This document shows positions 12,181 through 23,363 of a stretch of 64,000 nucleotides of DNA, one piece after another. The notes beneath the pieces are model-generated. The model made no database searches. It saw only the letters and a list, made by a program, of their open reading frames with translations, and had not been told where the DNA came from. This stretch comes from Desmodus rotundus (lineage: Eukaryota > Chordata > Mammalia > Chiroptera > Phyllostomidae), in NCBI RefSeq assembly GCF_022682495.2, contig NC_071391.1:109909195-109973194 (forward strand), read 5' to 3'. The position numbers were made by a program, and so were the translations under genes. Positions within the stretch are counted from its first letter, which is position 1, and the number at the start of each line of letters is the position of its first letter.

Positions 12181-12980
12181 TGTCAACCAATGGTTGTTAG
12201 TGACAACTCAATGTCAACAGGAATCCCCAGTTTCGGGAGGCATGAAGGAGAAAACTTTATTCAGTGCAAACAGCTCAGTTGCAAAGCAGCACAGCTGTGG
12301 AAGAGCTCAGTTGTGTTACAGTTCAATTATGAAACAGCAGAGCTGTGAAACAGCACAGATGGGTGGCGGCCCTCAGGCCAGGCACCCCTCTGGCAAGTCC
12401 CGTCTCCAGCTAGACAGCCCTACCCTGCTCCTGTCCACTCTATCTGCTCTGCTCTGGTCTACTTTGCTCTGCTCCAGTCCACTGTGCTCTGGTTTGGCAA
12501 AATGCCTTCTGTGTTTCAGCTCTAGCCTGGGAAACACAGTCGCCTGTCTTTGGTGGAGATGGAAAGGTGCCCACCCAGCCAGAGGGGGTAAACTTATATA
12601 GTGAAAAGTCCCTGCCCTGGACACTGATTGGTCTACTTTCATGCAAATATAGACTCCAAATAGTCACAGTTTGACTGGTCTAAATAGCACTGTCCTGACT
12701 GGTTGGAATGGAAACATTCTGATTGTTCAGTGAAGATGCTAATGAGGAAATAGCTGTGTAGCTCCAATTGGATAGGGAAAGTTTAAGCCCTATAGAGTGA
12801 AATAGAATTTCAGTACCTCCTTTGTAAGAGCTGGCTGAGATGGCAGGAACACAGTGCAGGAAGACAGGTCAGTGCAGGCTTCTCCCTGAAGCATGGCTTA
12901 CATGACAGGCCCCTGTTAAGCAACACCCATTTATAAATTTGAGCCCAGTTAGACACAAAGAGCCCGTCTCCACAGATGCA
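12181..12980 (-). mobile_element. ERV-type solo LTR, antisense, inserted in a MaLR
   Basis: A paralogue of the element at 30591-31255: both share the left edge 'tgtcaac', 'aggaatcccca', 'ttattcagtgcaaa' and repeated 'cagctca' blocks in the same order. On the minus strand there is a TATA box (complement of 12595-12601) and an AATAAA signal (complement of about 12257-12262) roughly 340 bases downstream, and the element ends in CA at 12181. Segments 12420-12490 hold short CTGCTCTG/GTCCACT tandem units. No retroviral genes are attached. The right edge is uncertain (12905-12985). Confidence 0.7.
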
Positions 12981-13325
12981 TTCATTTTGGGATAAATTAT
13001 AGATAGGGCCTTTAAAGAGGCAATTAAGGTGAACTAAGTTCATAAGGGGGGGGGACTCTACCTAATATGATATGACTAATGTCCTTATAAGAAGATGAAG
13101 AGACCACTGGCATCTCTCTTTCTTTCCAAGCACACAGAGAAAAGGCCAGGTGAGGACACAGCAAAGAAAGCCAGGTAGAGAGGCCTCTGCAGAAGGAAAC
13201 CATTGCCAGGACCTTGATCTTGGACTTTCAGGGTGCCGATCTGTGAGAAAATAACTTTCTTTTGCTTAATATACTCATACTCACTCTGTGGTATTTGTTA
13301 TGGCTGCCCAAGCAGACTAATACAC
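12981..13325 (+). mobile_element. MaLR LTR, 3' fragment
   Basis: Continues the MaLR split at 12180: 'agggcctttaaagaggcaatt', 'gactaatgtccttataagaag', 'gccaggtgaggacacagc', 'ttgatcttggactttcag', 'tgtgagaaaataac', 'tatggctgcccaagcagactaa'. The orientation is plus, opposite to the inserted LTR. Confidence 0.8.
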
Positions 13326-13440
13326 TACCTGTTCTTGATGTATCACTTCTGACATGGAACTTTTAAGGGCTTCTTCCTTACCAATGTGTGAGGCCATGCA
13401 AAACCACTGACAAATGCTGTAGTCAATTTTTGTCTTAGAC

Positions 13441-13630
13441 CATGCTAGCAAACTTTTTCCTTAAAGAGGCAGATAATACTTTAAACTTTTCAGGCCACAT
13501 GATCTCTGTTATCTCTACTCAACTCTGTCGTTGCAATATGAAAGCCACCAAATACATAAACTTGTGAGTACCATAGTGGTCTGATAAAATTTTACATAAA
13601 GACAATAACATTTAAATTTTACACAGGTGT
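13441..13630 (-). mobile_element. hAT-type nonautonomous DNA transposon relic
   Basis: Matches a common MER1-type (Charlie-like) repeat in antisense: 'gcaaactttttcct', 'ggcagataatac', 'cttttcaggccaca', 'ctactcaactctgtcgttgc', 'aaatacataaac'. A second copy, in the other orientation, is at 59695-59875. It has no coding capacity. I cannot assign the MER number with certainty. Confidence 0.6.
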
Positions 13631-13673
13631 AATGAGTCACAAAATAATTATTCTCCTTTGAATGTTTTAAATC

Positions 13674-14258
13674 ATCCAGCAATACCACTGTTGGGATTAT
13701 ACCCTAAGGGTCCCGAAACACCAATTCATCGAGGTGAACATCTATGCACGTCAATGTTCACAGCAGCACAATTTACCGTAGCCAAGTGCTGGAAGCAACC
13801 TAAGTGCCCATCAGTAAATTAGTGGATCAAAAATTGTGGTACATTTACACAATGGAATACTATGCAGCAGAAAGAAAGAAGGAGCTTCTACCCTTTGTGA
13901 CACCATGGATGGACCTGGAAAGCATTATGCTAAGTGAAATAAGCCAGGTGGTGAAAGAGAAATAACATATGATCTCACCTATAAGTGGAACGTAATCAAC
14001 AAAACAAGCAAGTAAAATACAACCAGAGATATTTAAATAAAGAATGAACTGACAGTAACCAGAGAGGAGGGGGTCAGAGAGATAATAGGGATAGTAAGGG
14101 AAGGGTCATCAAGGAACATGTATAAAGGACACATGGACAAAGCCAAAGGGGGTAAGTTTGAGGGTGGGGGGAGTGTGGTAGGGTAAAAATGTAGACAACT
14201 GTTCTTGAACAACAATAAAAATAAATACACGCATAAATAAATAAATAAATAAATAAAA
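13674..14258 (+). mobile_element. Young L1, 5'-truncated 3' end
   Basis: Contains the ORF2 C-terminal segment ('ccactgttgggattata', 'cagcagcacaattta', 'acacaatggaatactatgca', 'ccatggatggacctgg', 'gctaagtgaaataagccagg', 'atgatctcacctataagtgg'). A G-rich 3' UTR follows ('cagtaaccagagagga', 'tgtagacaactgttcttgaac'), then an AATAAA-rich (AAAT)n tail. The 3' UTR is shared with the fragments at 28252 and 48000, which points to one relatively recent bat L1 lineage. It is truncated and noncoding. Confidence 0.88.
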
Positions 14259-14715
14259 ATGGAATAAACACAGTTAGCTTGCCAGCCCCTGTCTTAGAAC
14301 ATTCATTTCATTACCACTCTTTACTCTCTCTTCAATTTCTTTTATATTGAAATGGCTTTCCCAGCTTTTATTCACTAATCAATGTACACTATAAAGTTGT
14401 ATTGGTTAAAGAAAAGTTTGGAAATCTGTCATAGTTCCCAGAGTCCCTGGTTCCTAGATCACTCCACCTTGACTCAAATGCCAGGAATTTACTTGAACAC
14501 AATAAGCCATCCCCTTGGCAGAAGTCTTCCTCTATGGAACAAATTGAGTTGGCAATTCCTGCTTTCTACTTGGCTTCAATAACATTAAATGGGATAATAT
14601 ATGCACAAGAGGTCTAAAAAACCTAAAATGCTATTTAAATATTAACAATGCAGTATACCTTCTCAAACATGATTTTTTACTTTGATATTGATTTCTTTAG
14701 CTAGTCATAACTCCT

Positions 14716-14815
14716 TGATACCATGAAAGTTCCTTAAGGCCAGGCACTATGGCTTTTTATTCATCTGTATATTTGAGAAACCAGTAAAATGCCATACAGG
14801 GAGTAGGCTTGTCAA
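14716..14815 (+). repeat. L2 3'-end remnant
   Basis: The order 'ccatgaaagttccttaaggccaggcac', 'ttcatctgtat' and 'gccatacagggagtagg' follows the L2 tail ('gctccttgagggcaggga ... catctctgtat ... acatagtagg'). Confidence 0.5.
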
Positions 14816-15119
14816 AAACAATTTATTATATTAAATTACATTATGATGAAAATGATGATGATGATGATGATTGCCTTTCACACTCTAATGTACCACTGTC
14901 AAAACTACTCATTATTTTTCTCACAAAACCAGATGATATGCTTGGCATCCTTGTGCATAGCTGAGTCATCATTTTCCATATGGCTATCTGTATATCACAG
15001 TCCTTCCAATCATTTTGGAAGAACATAACTCAAAAGTCTAGAGAAAAAAAAACACACATCTTTTTTCCTTTCTTTTCAATTTACCACATTGATCAATTAT
15101 CAAGTTATGCAGAGTCAAT
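14816..15119. other. Short (ATG)n tract and unique sequence
   Basis: A (GAT)n trinucleotide run at 14842-14871 makes the spurious Met-rich and Ser-rich frames here. Nothing else is recognisable. Confidence 0.6.
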
Positions 15120-15670
15120 CACTGTAACTCTCTGTCAGCTGCCCCCTTTCTTTTTCCAGTATGTCTCTCTATGTTCTGGTTTTCACTATTTCCTACATGA
15201 ATGAATGTAATATTCTCTTAGCTGCTTGCCTTACTTGCTATGTTCTCACTTATTTTCCTACTCAAATTTTTCACCCCTGTACAAACTACCTGAAAAACCC
15301 CTCTCCCTCAATATTTAACACTCCATCTTCATGCTTTGGCTTGGGCTCTTCCATTCACCTAGAATTTTTACTTTTCATTTCTGTCCATATATCAAAATCC
15401 TACCCATCCTTGAAAGTTCATCTCAGTCTTTCACTGAAAGCGGTCCAAGTGCCCCTACTCATTGTGACTACTCTCTTCCTTGTATCTCCATAGCAATGGA
15501 GAAACATAGTAAGTAATGTTTCTCATCTATGCCATTCTAAATGCCCTGTGGCCTTGGACATACATTTTAATCTCTCCCTTAGTGGATTTTAAATTTCCGA
15601 AGGGCACAAACTATCCTTTTAAACTTTACATTGTCCGTCTCCCTTACACATAATAAATACCCAAGAATAA
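15120..15670 (+). mobile_element. L2 LINE 3' portion
   Basis: C/T-rich sequence with the L2 tail order: 'ggcttgggctcttccattcacc', 'catccttgaaagttcatctcag', 'aagtgcccctactcattg', 'gattttaaatttccgaagggcacaaactat', then 'cacataataaatac'. The open frames at 15161-15493 and 15331-15516 come from this noncoding tail and are not genes. Confidence 0.65.
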
Positions 15671-17869
15671 ATAAATTATTTTTATCAATACGTTTTCCCA
15701 ATCGATGTGATAAATGCCTGTTATGTCAGGCATTTAGCAAGAACTTTTCTGACTGAATGAAATTATAGGTGACTCTTTATAGGAATACATTGAGATCAAA
15801 TTGTAGTTTCCCTACTATTGAAAAAATTATACACATTATGTCTGGAAATAGCTCCAAGTTTAAGAGGGGGAAGGGTATAGCAATGAACAAAGTGGGATTG
15901 ATTTTGGGAAATCTTCTTTAAGGACCTAAGTCAGAGTCTCTCACATTCATCTAAATACCTAATTAAACTACAGTCACAGTAAGTATAATTTGTTGTTTCA
16001 ATGTTGGAAATAAAGAGTTTGGTGTTAATGGGGTTTTTATTCAATCTTAAGATTATTAATGTATAAATAAGTTTTTGAACACCTAAGATCCTATTGACTT
16101 AAGGACTCCAATAATTCAAACATGAACATTATCACTGTCACTACTTAATGTTTATTCTTTTGGACTTTATTTGGAACATGGCCTAATATTTATGCACACT
16201 GTCTCTCTGCTGAAGTCATCTGTCTATTGTCACTTGCTGTTTGCACCATGCTGCCGTAGGCTGGGTAGGCATTGTTAGACTTAATCCAGTGGATGAAGGG
16301 ATGCCACTGAGAACAGTTGAAAATGGAAGTGTGCTAATTTCAGACTTTTCATTAAAGAAAAAGGAATGGATAAAGTTGAAAGAACATGTAGAGTGTGATA
16401 ATGTAGTTGAATAGAAATACTATTATTTTTAAAGGTCTCTTATTTGTCTGGGTTATCCTCTTATTTTGGTTTGAAAATTTTCAAAGAATTTAACAAAAAG
16501 CCGATTTTATGCTTGACTGTGCAGAATCTTATGGCTGAAGAAATAGAGCTGGTGTGAAGTTCTGTTCCCTGGAAACTGGAGATGCAGTGTGATTAGTTGT
16601 GACATTTCGAAGGGTGTGAATGGATTTAGGAGAACAGTATAGTGGACACAGATTGCATTTTGAATGAGTTGCCAAATGATTATAAACTCAAGCACCATCA
16701 ACCAACTTATTTATATGTCATTGTTTTAGAGGCCAAGCAAAAGTAGAAAACTGTACTAATTTGTTTAAAGCTTATTTGTATTAGATTTTTCAAAAGCATA
16801 TTGTCAAAGATATTAATATTTTATGGAGGACTGTGACTTTAATAAAAATGTATGTAGACCCAGTAACTAAATGAGAAACTGATGTATTATCTGTCATACA
16901 GATATGTTTTTTCTGTTTCCCAAGGTTTAGAAAAGCAGATGTTATGTGTATCAAGAAAAAAAATTGATTAACTAGATGTTTAAATGTTTTAAGGATCCAA
17001 TTTTTCTTCCTCCTGAAAGTCTTGACTTTGATTAGCTATCACAGAATAAATATGTTGTTTGTCAACTCAGTTAATATCAATTCAGGTAATATTAACTGAT
17101 TAAAAAGATCTAGGAATACATCCCAGAAAAAGTACTCTTAATTATATACAAAGTAAAGCAGTTTGAAAACATTTTTTTATTGAAGCAGAATTTGCCTGGG
17201 CATCTGGAGATTTCCTAAGCTGTGTTTGTATTTCTTGTTTTGGTCCATTTGGTTGACTTAGAGCTCTCCTTAATTTTACTTCCCTAGATATGTATCGTGT
17301 TACCTCCATCCAATTTGACCAAAGCACAGAGCTGCCAGCTGCTAGAGGAACTGGCCCTAAGAGCTTGGCTGTGGTTCTCACTGCTCAGCAGAAACAACTC
17401 TGAGAACATTAATATCAGACACAATAACCCTGTGCTGTGATGGGATAAGACAAAGTAGGATAACCTGTTACATGTTAGCAAAGTCAAAAATAAGCATTGG
17501 ACAAAGAACGAAATGACCAAACATCTCCCTCTCCAAATGAAGATAACGGACTGCTGGTCCTTTAGCAATTATGGTCCTAGCTCTGCACTGTTCCTAGTGC
17601 TCCTAGATAGAAATTATGAATGTGCCCAATCACAAAATTATCTTCACTTTCTGACAACATCCAAACCAGAGAAAAGACCTGTTTCTTTGATCTTTCTCAA
17701 AATTGCCTAATACGAGCCCAAATTTTATAAATAATCCCTTCTGACACCCCCTAAGTGAGACCACTCTCAGCTCCTCAGGATGTAGAGTCTTCCTTTTTGC
17801 AGCAAATAACAAACTCAGTTTTATTTGTTAATCTGTGTGTTCTTAGTGGTCCTGGCAGGTAGGCATTTA
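15671..17869. other. Unannotated, largely unique sequence
   Basis: About 2.2 kb with no recognisable transposon and no convincing coding frame. The stretch at 16190-16380 and the TAAT-rich stretch at 16950-17110 are high-complexity and repeat-free, so they are candidates for conserved noncoding sequence. Conservation cannot be judged from one sequence. Confidence 0.5.
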
Positions 17870-17990
17870 CAATGTATTCATTGAGCATTTATTTTATAAA
17901 TTCCATAATCTTACTTAGTGTTCTGTTTGATACCATGGTAAATAAAAACTATGAAGACATCTCTGCTCTAAACAAGCACACAGCATTTTG
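17870..17990 (+). repeat. Old mammalian interspersed repeat, family uncertain
   Basis: Contains 'tattcattgagcatttatttt', 'gataccatggtaaataaaaact' and 'gacatctctgctc', which resemble a widespread old repeat built around 'tttattgagcacctactatg ... cagtgaacaaaac'. Confidence 0.35.
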
Positions 17991-18004
17991 AAGATTAGAA
18001 TATT

Positions 18005-18195
18005 CTCATTGATTCCTATATGTCAGTCACTATGCTAATCATTTTATGAGCATTAACAAATCGGTTCTTAGTACAATCCCAGTAGGTTGGTTGTGCTATT
18101 ATCTTTCTTGTCCCTACTATAAAGCTAGTCTTACAAGAGTTAATGTATGGTCCACAGTCACAGTGGCAGAAATGAAAATTTGCCTCTCAGATCAC
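18005..18195 (-). repeat. MIR SINE, antisense
   Basis: Reads as the MIR reverse complement: 'atgtcagtcactatgctaatc', 'attttatgagcattaac', 'cccagtaggttgg', 'ctattatc', then 'ggtccacagtcacagtggcaga'. Confidence 0.55.
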
Positions 18196-18560
18196 CTACC
18201 GAGGGGAGCATAGTGGATTGACAGACCAGCTGCCACACCCTTGATCCTCCTTTGTGTTGCCATCAAGACCTAACAGGCAAAAACAGCACAGCGGGAGTGC
18301 TAGTGTTGGACCATTACTGCAGGACAGAACTCCTATAGTGGAAATCTATGACTCAAGGACTCCCCATTGGCCTAGCCAAACCCTTTTTAGAACCAAACAG
18401 AAGTCTGAGACCTTCCTACCCAATTTTCCTCCCCTCCTTCTCTTTTTTAAGCACCGAACCTGAATCATGGTCTAAAGTCTATTTTCTTGTATCTTCTTTG
18501 TCCATCACAGGTGTTTCCCCAATATATTGTTTATACATCTAATCCCTTCTGGGACCTGTT
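18196..18560. other. Unannotated sequence
   Basis: No gene is recognisable. Overlapping short frames at 18254-18542 are proline/serine-rich translations of C-rich DNA and carry no domain. Confidence 0.5.
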
Positions 18561-18568
18561 TCTTAGAG

Positions 18569-18757
18569 CAGCAGTCCCTAACCTTTTGAACACCAGGGAC
18601 TGGTTTCATGGAAGACAATTTTGCATGGACCAGGGTGAAAGGGATGGTTTGGGGATAATTCAAACACATTACATTCGAGCTCACCTCCTGCTCTGCAGCT
18701 GGGTTCCTAACAGGCCCCAATGGTACCAGGCTGCATCCTGGATGTTGGGGACCCCTA
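18569..18757 (+). mobile_element. hAT nonautonomous element with 8-bp target-site duplication
   Basis: The ends are imperfect inverted repeats ('cagcagtccctaacc' and 'gttggggacccct'). The interior has 'caccagggactggtttcatgg', 'gcatggaccagggtg' and 'ggttcctaacaggcc', a familiar MER-type hAT sequence. An exact 8-base duplication, TCTTAGAG, flanks it at 18561-18568 and 18758-18765, which is the hAT hallmark. At 189 bases it is an internally deleted, noncoding copy. The open frame 18487-18771 runs through it by chance. Confidence 0.88.
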
Positions 18758-18765
18758 TCTTAGAG

Positions 18766-19812
18766 GACTAGAAATCACACAATCATTCAAAGCTTGAACA
18801 TGATATCTGACAGTTTATTGCTCTCCCTAATGTTTCTAACAATCAGTGAGAGAATGAATCCACTTTAACTGTCAAATCTTGAAGGAAGAATTTAAAATGT
18901 CAAACAAGCCAATTTATCAAAGATAGTGCCAAACATTTAGTCAAATGTGTCTGAGCTGTGTCATGCTTAATTTTATATGTGAGATATGGATTTCTTTATT
19001 TAATTCCTCTTCCACTTATTCCTAGGACATTTGCTTGCCTCTTGCCTCTGATACCTATATCTGAATTGTAGATTTCCATAGCCCACTATCCCTGACTAGA
19101 GCTTTCCTCCTGTAAAAATAAGTGTATTTTATCCTTCAAATGCACTCTACTTTCTGAGGGAGGATCTGAAGGCTCATTTTGTGCTCTTTTCCATTCAGTT
19201 TGTGCTTGTCACACATGATGGAAGTCATGGGTTCTCCTATTTTTATCTTTCTTTGTATCAACAGAAAACAATACTTTTAAAAATTTCAGGTCTGGACAGC
19301 GTTTCTGATGCGTCATTGTTAATAAATATACACGGTCTGGCAGAAGAAATGCCTGCTTGTGTGTGGTTGGCAGGGTAATAATATGGGTATAATAATTTAT
19401 AGTTTTAATTTGAACATTTCACCTAAAATGTCATAGTGTGTGCTTGAATGTGATATTATGTTATAGAATTACATGCTCATGATTTTATAATAAAAGATTT
19501 TGTAATAAAAAGGGGCATTATTTGCATCAGACCCTGTATTATTTTATTATTAAATTACTGGATAAGTGAATGGATATATAATCATTAATTAATTACTCTG
19601 ATTCACCTCTAAATTTTATATTTCTGCATGTACTAAGTGGTGTCGGTTCTGACTCATTTGAATGTCTGGTGTTTCCACTGCTGGTTGCCCACTGTGCTAA
19701 CTCATAAGACTTGAAGTCAGGTGCTCTACTAGGTCATATGGTGACAAGTCCTGTGTATCTCAACTTTTTTTCTGAAAAATCGCCATATGTTTGGATATTA
19801 CATTATAGATAT
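18766..19812. other. Unannotated AT-rich sequence
   Basis: No gene or recognisable repeat is visible. Confidence 0.5.
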
Positions 19813-19914
19813 ATGAGAACACAGAATGTAAGTCTCATGGTGGCAATGACTTTGTCTGTCCTGCCACTGTTCTACATCTAGTGTCTGACAGGTGTTAGGA
19901 ACTCAACGAATGAC
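19813..19914 (+). repeat. L2 3'-end remnant
   Basis: 'gtaagtctcatggtggcaatgactttgtctgt', broken into its blocks, followed by 'ctacatctagtgtctgacagg' and 'aggaactcaacgaatga', gives the standard L2 tail order. Confidence 0.6.
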
Positions 19915-20107
19915 CGTGATACCAGAGTACACAGAATGCTATAAAACACAACGGAAGAACTTAAGAAGATAACAGTTAACACAGATTTCCTGAAAAGGTA
20001 GAAGCTTAACCTTTAGAGAGGGAGCAGATGTACTTAATTACATACTTGGATTATTGAAGAGTCTTCAGCACTGGAGGCCCATTTACACAAAGGCCCATCA
20101 ATACCCC

Positions 20108-20740
20108 AGTACAGGCATTCCCTGCTTTTCAGAAGTTTGCCTTATGCCACTTTGCTTCTATGAAAGACTACATTAGTGCTACTTTCACTAACCAAAAGAA
20201 ATCCAAAGGGAAATTTTGCTTTTACAAAAAAGGGCATAAAGCAAAAGTAGCGTTAAGCACTTGTTTTGCAGCAAAGCCAGCATAGAAGCAGCACACCCCA
20301 GGGAAGTGGGAGTGGCCCAGCCAAGCTCCTTCCCCAAGAACCAAACTCTGCATCTCAGCATCAAGCCGCCATAGCTTTGAACCGTGTCTGTGAGCATCTG
20401 AGCTTTATGTCGATTTGCTTCATGCATCTGTTAGCAAGATGTGTCCTAAAGTATCAGAAAACCCTAAGAGAGCTCCTACTGCTAAGGGTGTTTATGCTTA
20501 GCATAAAAATGGATATAATTAAGTGCACGTACATTGAATTCGGTATCAGGGAAAGCTCAAAATGTTTTCTCTATAAATTAATGGTAATTGCTTCTTCTCA
20601 TTATACCATTTCTGTTTATGAAAAGTTTCCTAGAAACACTCTACTTTCAGATCATGGTGGGAACCTGTACTCATCGCAGGGATGGCAAAGTGAACTCATC
20701 AAACTTGATCCATTCCTGATTGTGCTGTGAGTTACTGAAG
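20108..20740 (+). mobile_element. Possible Tigger (pogo-type) DNA transposon 5' fragment
   Basis: The left part, 'acaggcattccctgcttttc', followed by alternating 'ccactttgcttctatgaaag' / 'ctttcactaaccaaaag' blocks, looks like the terminal region of a Tigger-class element. At about 20430 a frame opens that reads MCPKVSENPKR, and after a frameshift MLSIKMDIIK and an SS-rich stretch, resembling the N-terminal CENP-B/pogo helix-turn-helix. The frameshift and stops mean no functional transposase. The 154-codon frame at 20266-20730 runs across all of this and is not a gene. Confidence 0.4.
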
Positions 20741-21984
20741 AATTCATTTTCGGCTCAGGCAGGGAGATATTTGAAGTCCAGAATCTAGAAAGGGAGGCAG
20801 TAAAGTAAATATAATTTGAAAATGTTCTCTACATCCAGGATGGTACGTGACTGAAGTTTTAGTAAGCACTATTTTACTGCAGATTACTTACTTTATGATC
20901 CACAGAAAAAATTTAAGAAGGCTCTCTAGGTGTGGTAAATGGAACAAATTGGTGATTATATTTAGTAAAGAACAAAGCAGATATGGTATGTAGTTTTAAA
21001 TATTCTCTATACAGAGAATTAACTACTTATTTATAGGACAATAAATCTTCATTGAGATATTATACTCAAAGTTGGGAGACTCTCATCTAGGCAGTAACAT
21101 TACCTGTAATAGTCATGAGTCTCTAAAGTACTCACCAGAATCTCTGGATTACAGTAGAATATGGTTGAAATGATCATGTGAGTGTTTGAGCAACAAAGCA
21201 AAGATTATTGTGAAATAATGTTATTGAAAAATAATACAGACCTCCTCATGGCAAGGAAAAGCTTATGAGAAAAATTTTCAACGAAATCCTTAATAACATT
21301 TCCACTTAGATTTCTTTGTGAAGTTTAAGGTAGGTGCACATATGGCAATGATTATCTCTGATGGTCCCAGTGCTAAATTATGCTGACTAGCTTGACTTAA
21401 CAGGAAAACTCAATAATATTTCAGTTATGACTTGCTCTTTCAAAAGGAAAAGCTCATATTGAACAAAATAGGCTATAAAAATGTTTAATAAACTTCAAAA
21501 TCAGTATTTGACACAGGACTACTTTATCAAAAACGATCTTTTTACCACCCCAAACCTCTGATATATATTTAGTTAATCATTAAATAATGCATCTGTCAAA
21601 TCCTTCCTGATTGCTTGGTAAGTGCATAGTAAGTGGGAGACTACAGAATGCAATCTGGAAGGGAAGTTAAGTGAGCCCCCTCCAATTGTGAACATGTACT
21701 TTACTTTATAAAGGCTGCCTCAGTGTCCTCAGAAACACGTGCCTACTAAAGTTTCAGTTTGGGACCAACAAAGTAGGAGAGGTTGCACAATGAAGAAAAG
21801 GAGAGCAGTTTAAAATCAGAAGCCATCTGGCCTAAAATCTATACCACCATATTGGACACATAATTCCCACGTTGTTTTACTCAGTGTCTTGGCTTATGGG
21901 TTACAAATTAAAAGATTTACAGGAAACATGAAGATTCTCAGCTGCTGTTATGGAATAAAAAACTTGGAAATATTACCATTTACA
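20741..21984. other. Unannotated AT-rich sequence
   Basis: No gene or recognisable repeat is visible. Confidence 0.5.
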
Positions 21985-22370
21985 ATAACATGAATGGATC
22001 TTGAGAGTATTTTGCTAAGTGAAATAAGTCAGATGAAAAAGAACTGGAACATCGATTCCACTTACATGTGGGATAAACAAAAAGTAACAAACAAAGCGAG
22101 CAAACAAGACAAACTCTCTAGATATAAACAAAAGAATAGTGGTTACCAGAGGGTAGGGGGTGTGGGAAAGAAAAAGAGGGTGAAGAGGATCAAATATGGT
22201 GATGGAAGAAGACTAGGTATCATAGGGTGAGTGTATAATACTCGCAGATTATACACATTATTATGAACTTCTATTAATACACATTGTACACATTATTATG
22301 AACTTCTATACTTGAAATTTATATAATGCTATTAACCCATATTACTACTAATAACTTTAATTTAAAAATC
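21985..22370 (+). mobile_element. Old L1 3' end fragment
   Basis: 'catgaatggatcttgagag', 'gctaagtgaaataagtcag', 'tccacttacatgtggga' and 'gtggttaccagagggtaggg' mark the end of ORF2 and the start of an old-type L1 3' UTR. An internal duplication of a block holding 'tacacattattatgaacttctat' occurs at about 22253-22283 and 22288-22310. The 78-codon frame at 21994-22230 is a degraded ORF2 tail. Confidence 0.75.
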
Positions 22371-22529
22371 CTTAGGATTCATTCAAACTACCTTTCAAAT
22401 GATAATTATTAACATAAAAGCTTTACCAAAAAACCCCACTTTTGATTATCAATCTGAAGCAGATAGTAGTGCTTAATAAGCAAACTGATCCAAATAAATT
22501 GCCTATTTTATGTCTTTTTTTTTAAATAA

Positions 22530-22650
22530 CAAAAACTTAGAAATTAAGTAGCATGAAGTCCAATATCTTGTCTAAGGTCACAATACCAGAAAATGGCTGA
22601 CCTGGCGTCTGAAACCAGCATCCACATTCTGTAACCCCTGATAATCCTGT
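22530..22650 (-). repeat. MIR SINE, antisense
   Basis: 'cttgtctaaggtcacaatacc', 'aaaatggctgacctggcgtctgaa', 'ccagcatccacattctg' follows the MIR reverse complement. Confidence 0.6.
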
Positions 22651-23363
22651 GATATTTTAAGGCACTATAAGCTAGACTGTTAGATAAAATTTACACAAGA
22701 TAAATTTCAATTCAAAATAGAAAATACTTTCAGTTATAATACTGCATTAATTGAACACACTGATTCTTGACATAGTGGTTTCATAACTTAAGTCTGAGGT
22801 CCTAGGCATATTGAAGTAGAAATTAACTGGTAATCTATCACAGATAGTTTATGGGTACCTGAACTATGTGCCTGTTCACTATAAATTATTATAGCATTTA
22901 AATGTTAAAACATTCTTATCTTAGTCTAAAACCTTAGCTGAAAAAACAACAAAATTTAGTTCAGGTAGTTGACACATAGATTAATTTATCATAAATAAAT
23001 AGAAGAAGAGAAAGAAAATCTCATAGAAGCCGATAGGTAGAAGTAGAGAAGGATCCGAAGGTGAACTAGGCTAATGTCCAATTTCTCTCTGATAGACAAA
23101 CAGATGATGCACACACACACACACATATATAAACATGTTATAGTAAAATTAATATGTATTTCAAATATATTTAGCATATTGCATGTCAATTTTACCTGAA
23201 TAAATGCTTAAAAGGTGAAATCTCGAGCTTGGCTGCTTTGCTTAGTTGTTAGAGCATTATGCTAATAAAAGGTGAAGCTCTTCTATTGTAAAAAAGAAGT
23301 CAGTGATAAAAACTGTTTCTCTAGCTCTGCATATATATCTCCATACAAACACGTGCACAAGAC
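22651..23363. other. Unannotated sequence with a short (CA)n run
   Basis: There is a (CA)n tract at 23109-23126. Nothing else is recognisable. Confidence 0.5.

Noticed and set aside
12194..12601. 135-codon frame and antisense frames of 89 and 75 codons
   Set aside because: All lie inside a solo LTR and are built from its CTGCTCTG-type repeated units.
15161..15493. 110-codon frame with hydrophobic runs, membrane-protein-like
   Set aside because: It translates the C/T-rich L2 3' tail; C/T-rich DNA naturally yields Leu/Ser/Pro/Phe runs.
20266..20730. Longest open frame in the window, 154 codons
   Set aside because: It runs across a probable DNA transposon fragment, has no recognisable domain in that frame, and has no splice or promoter context.
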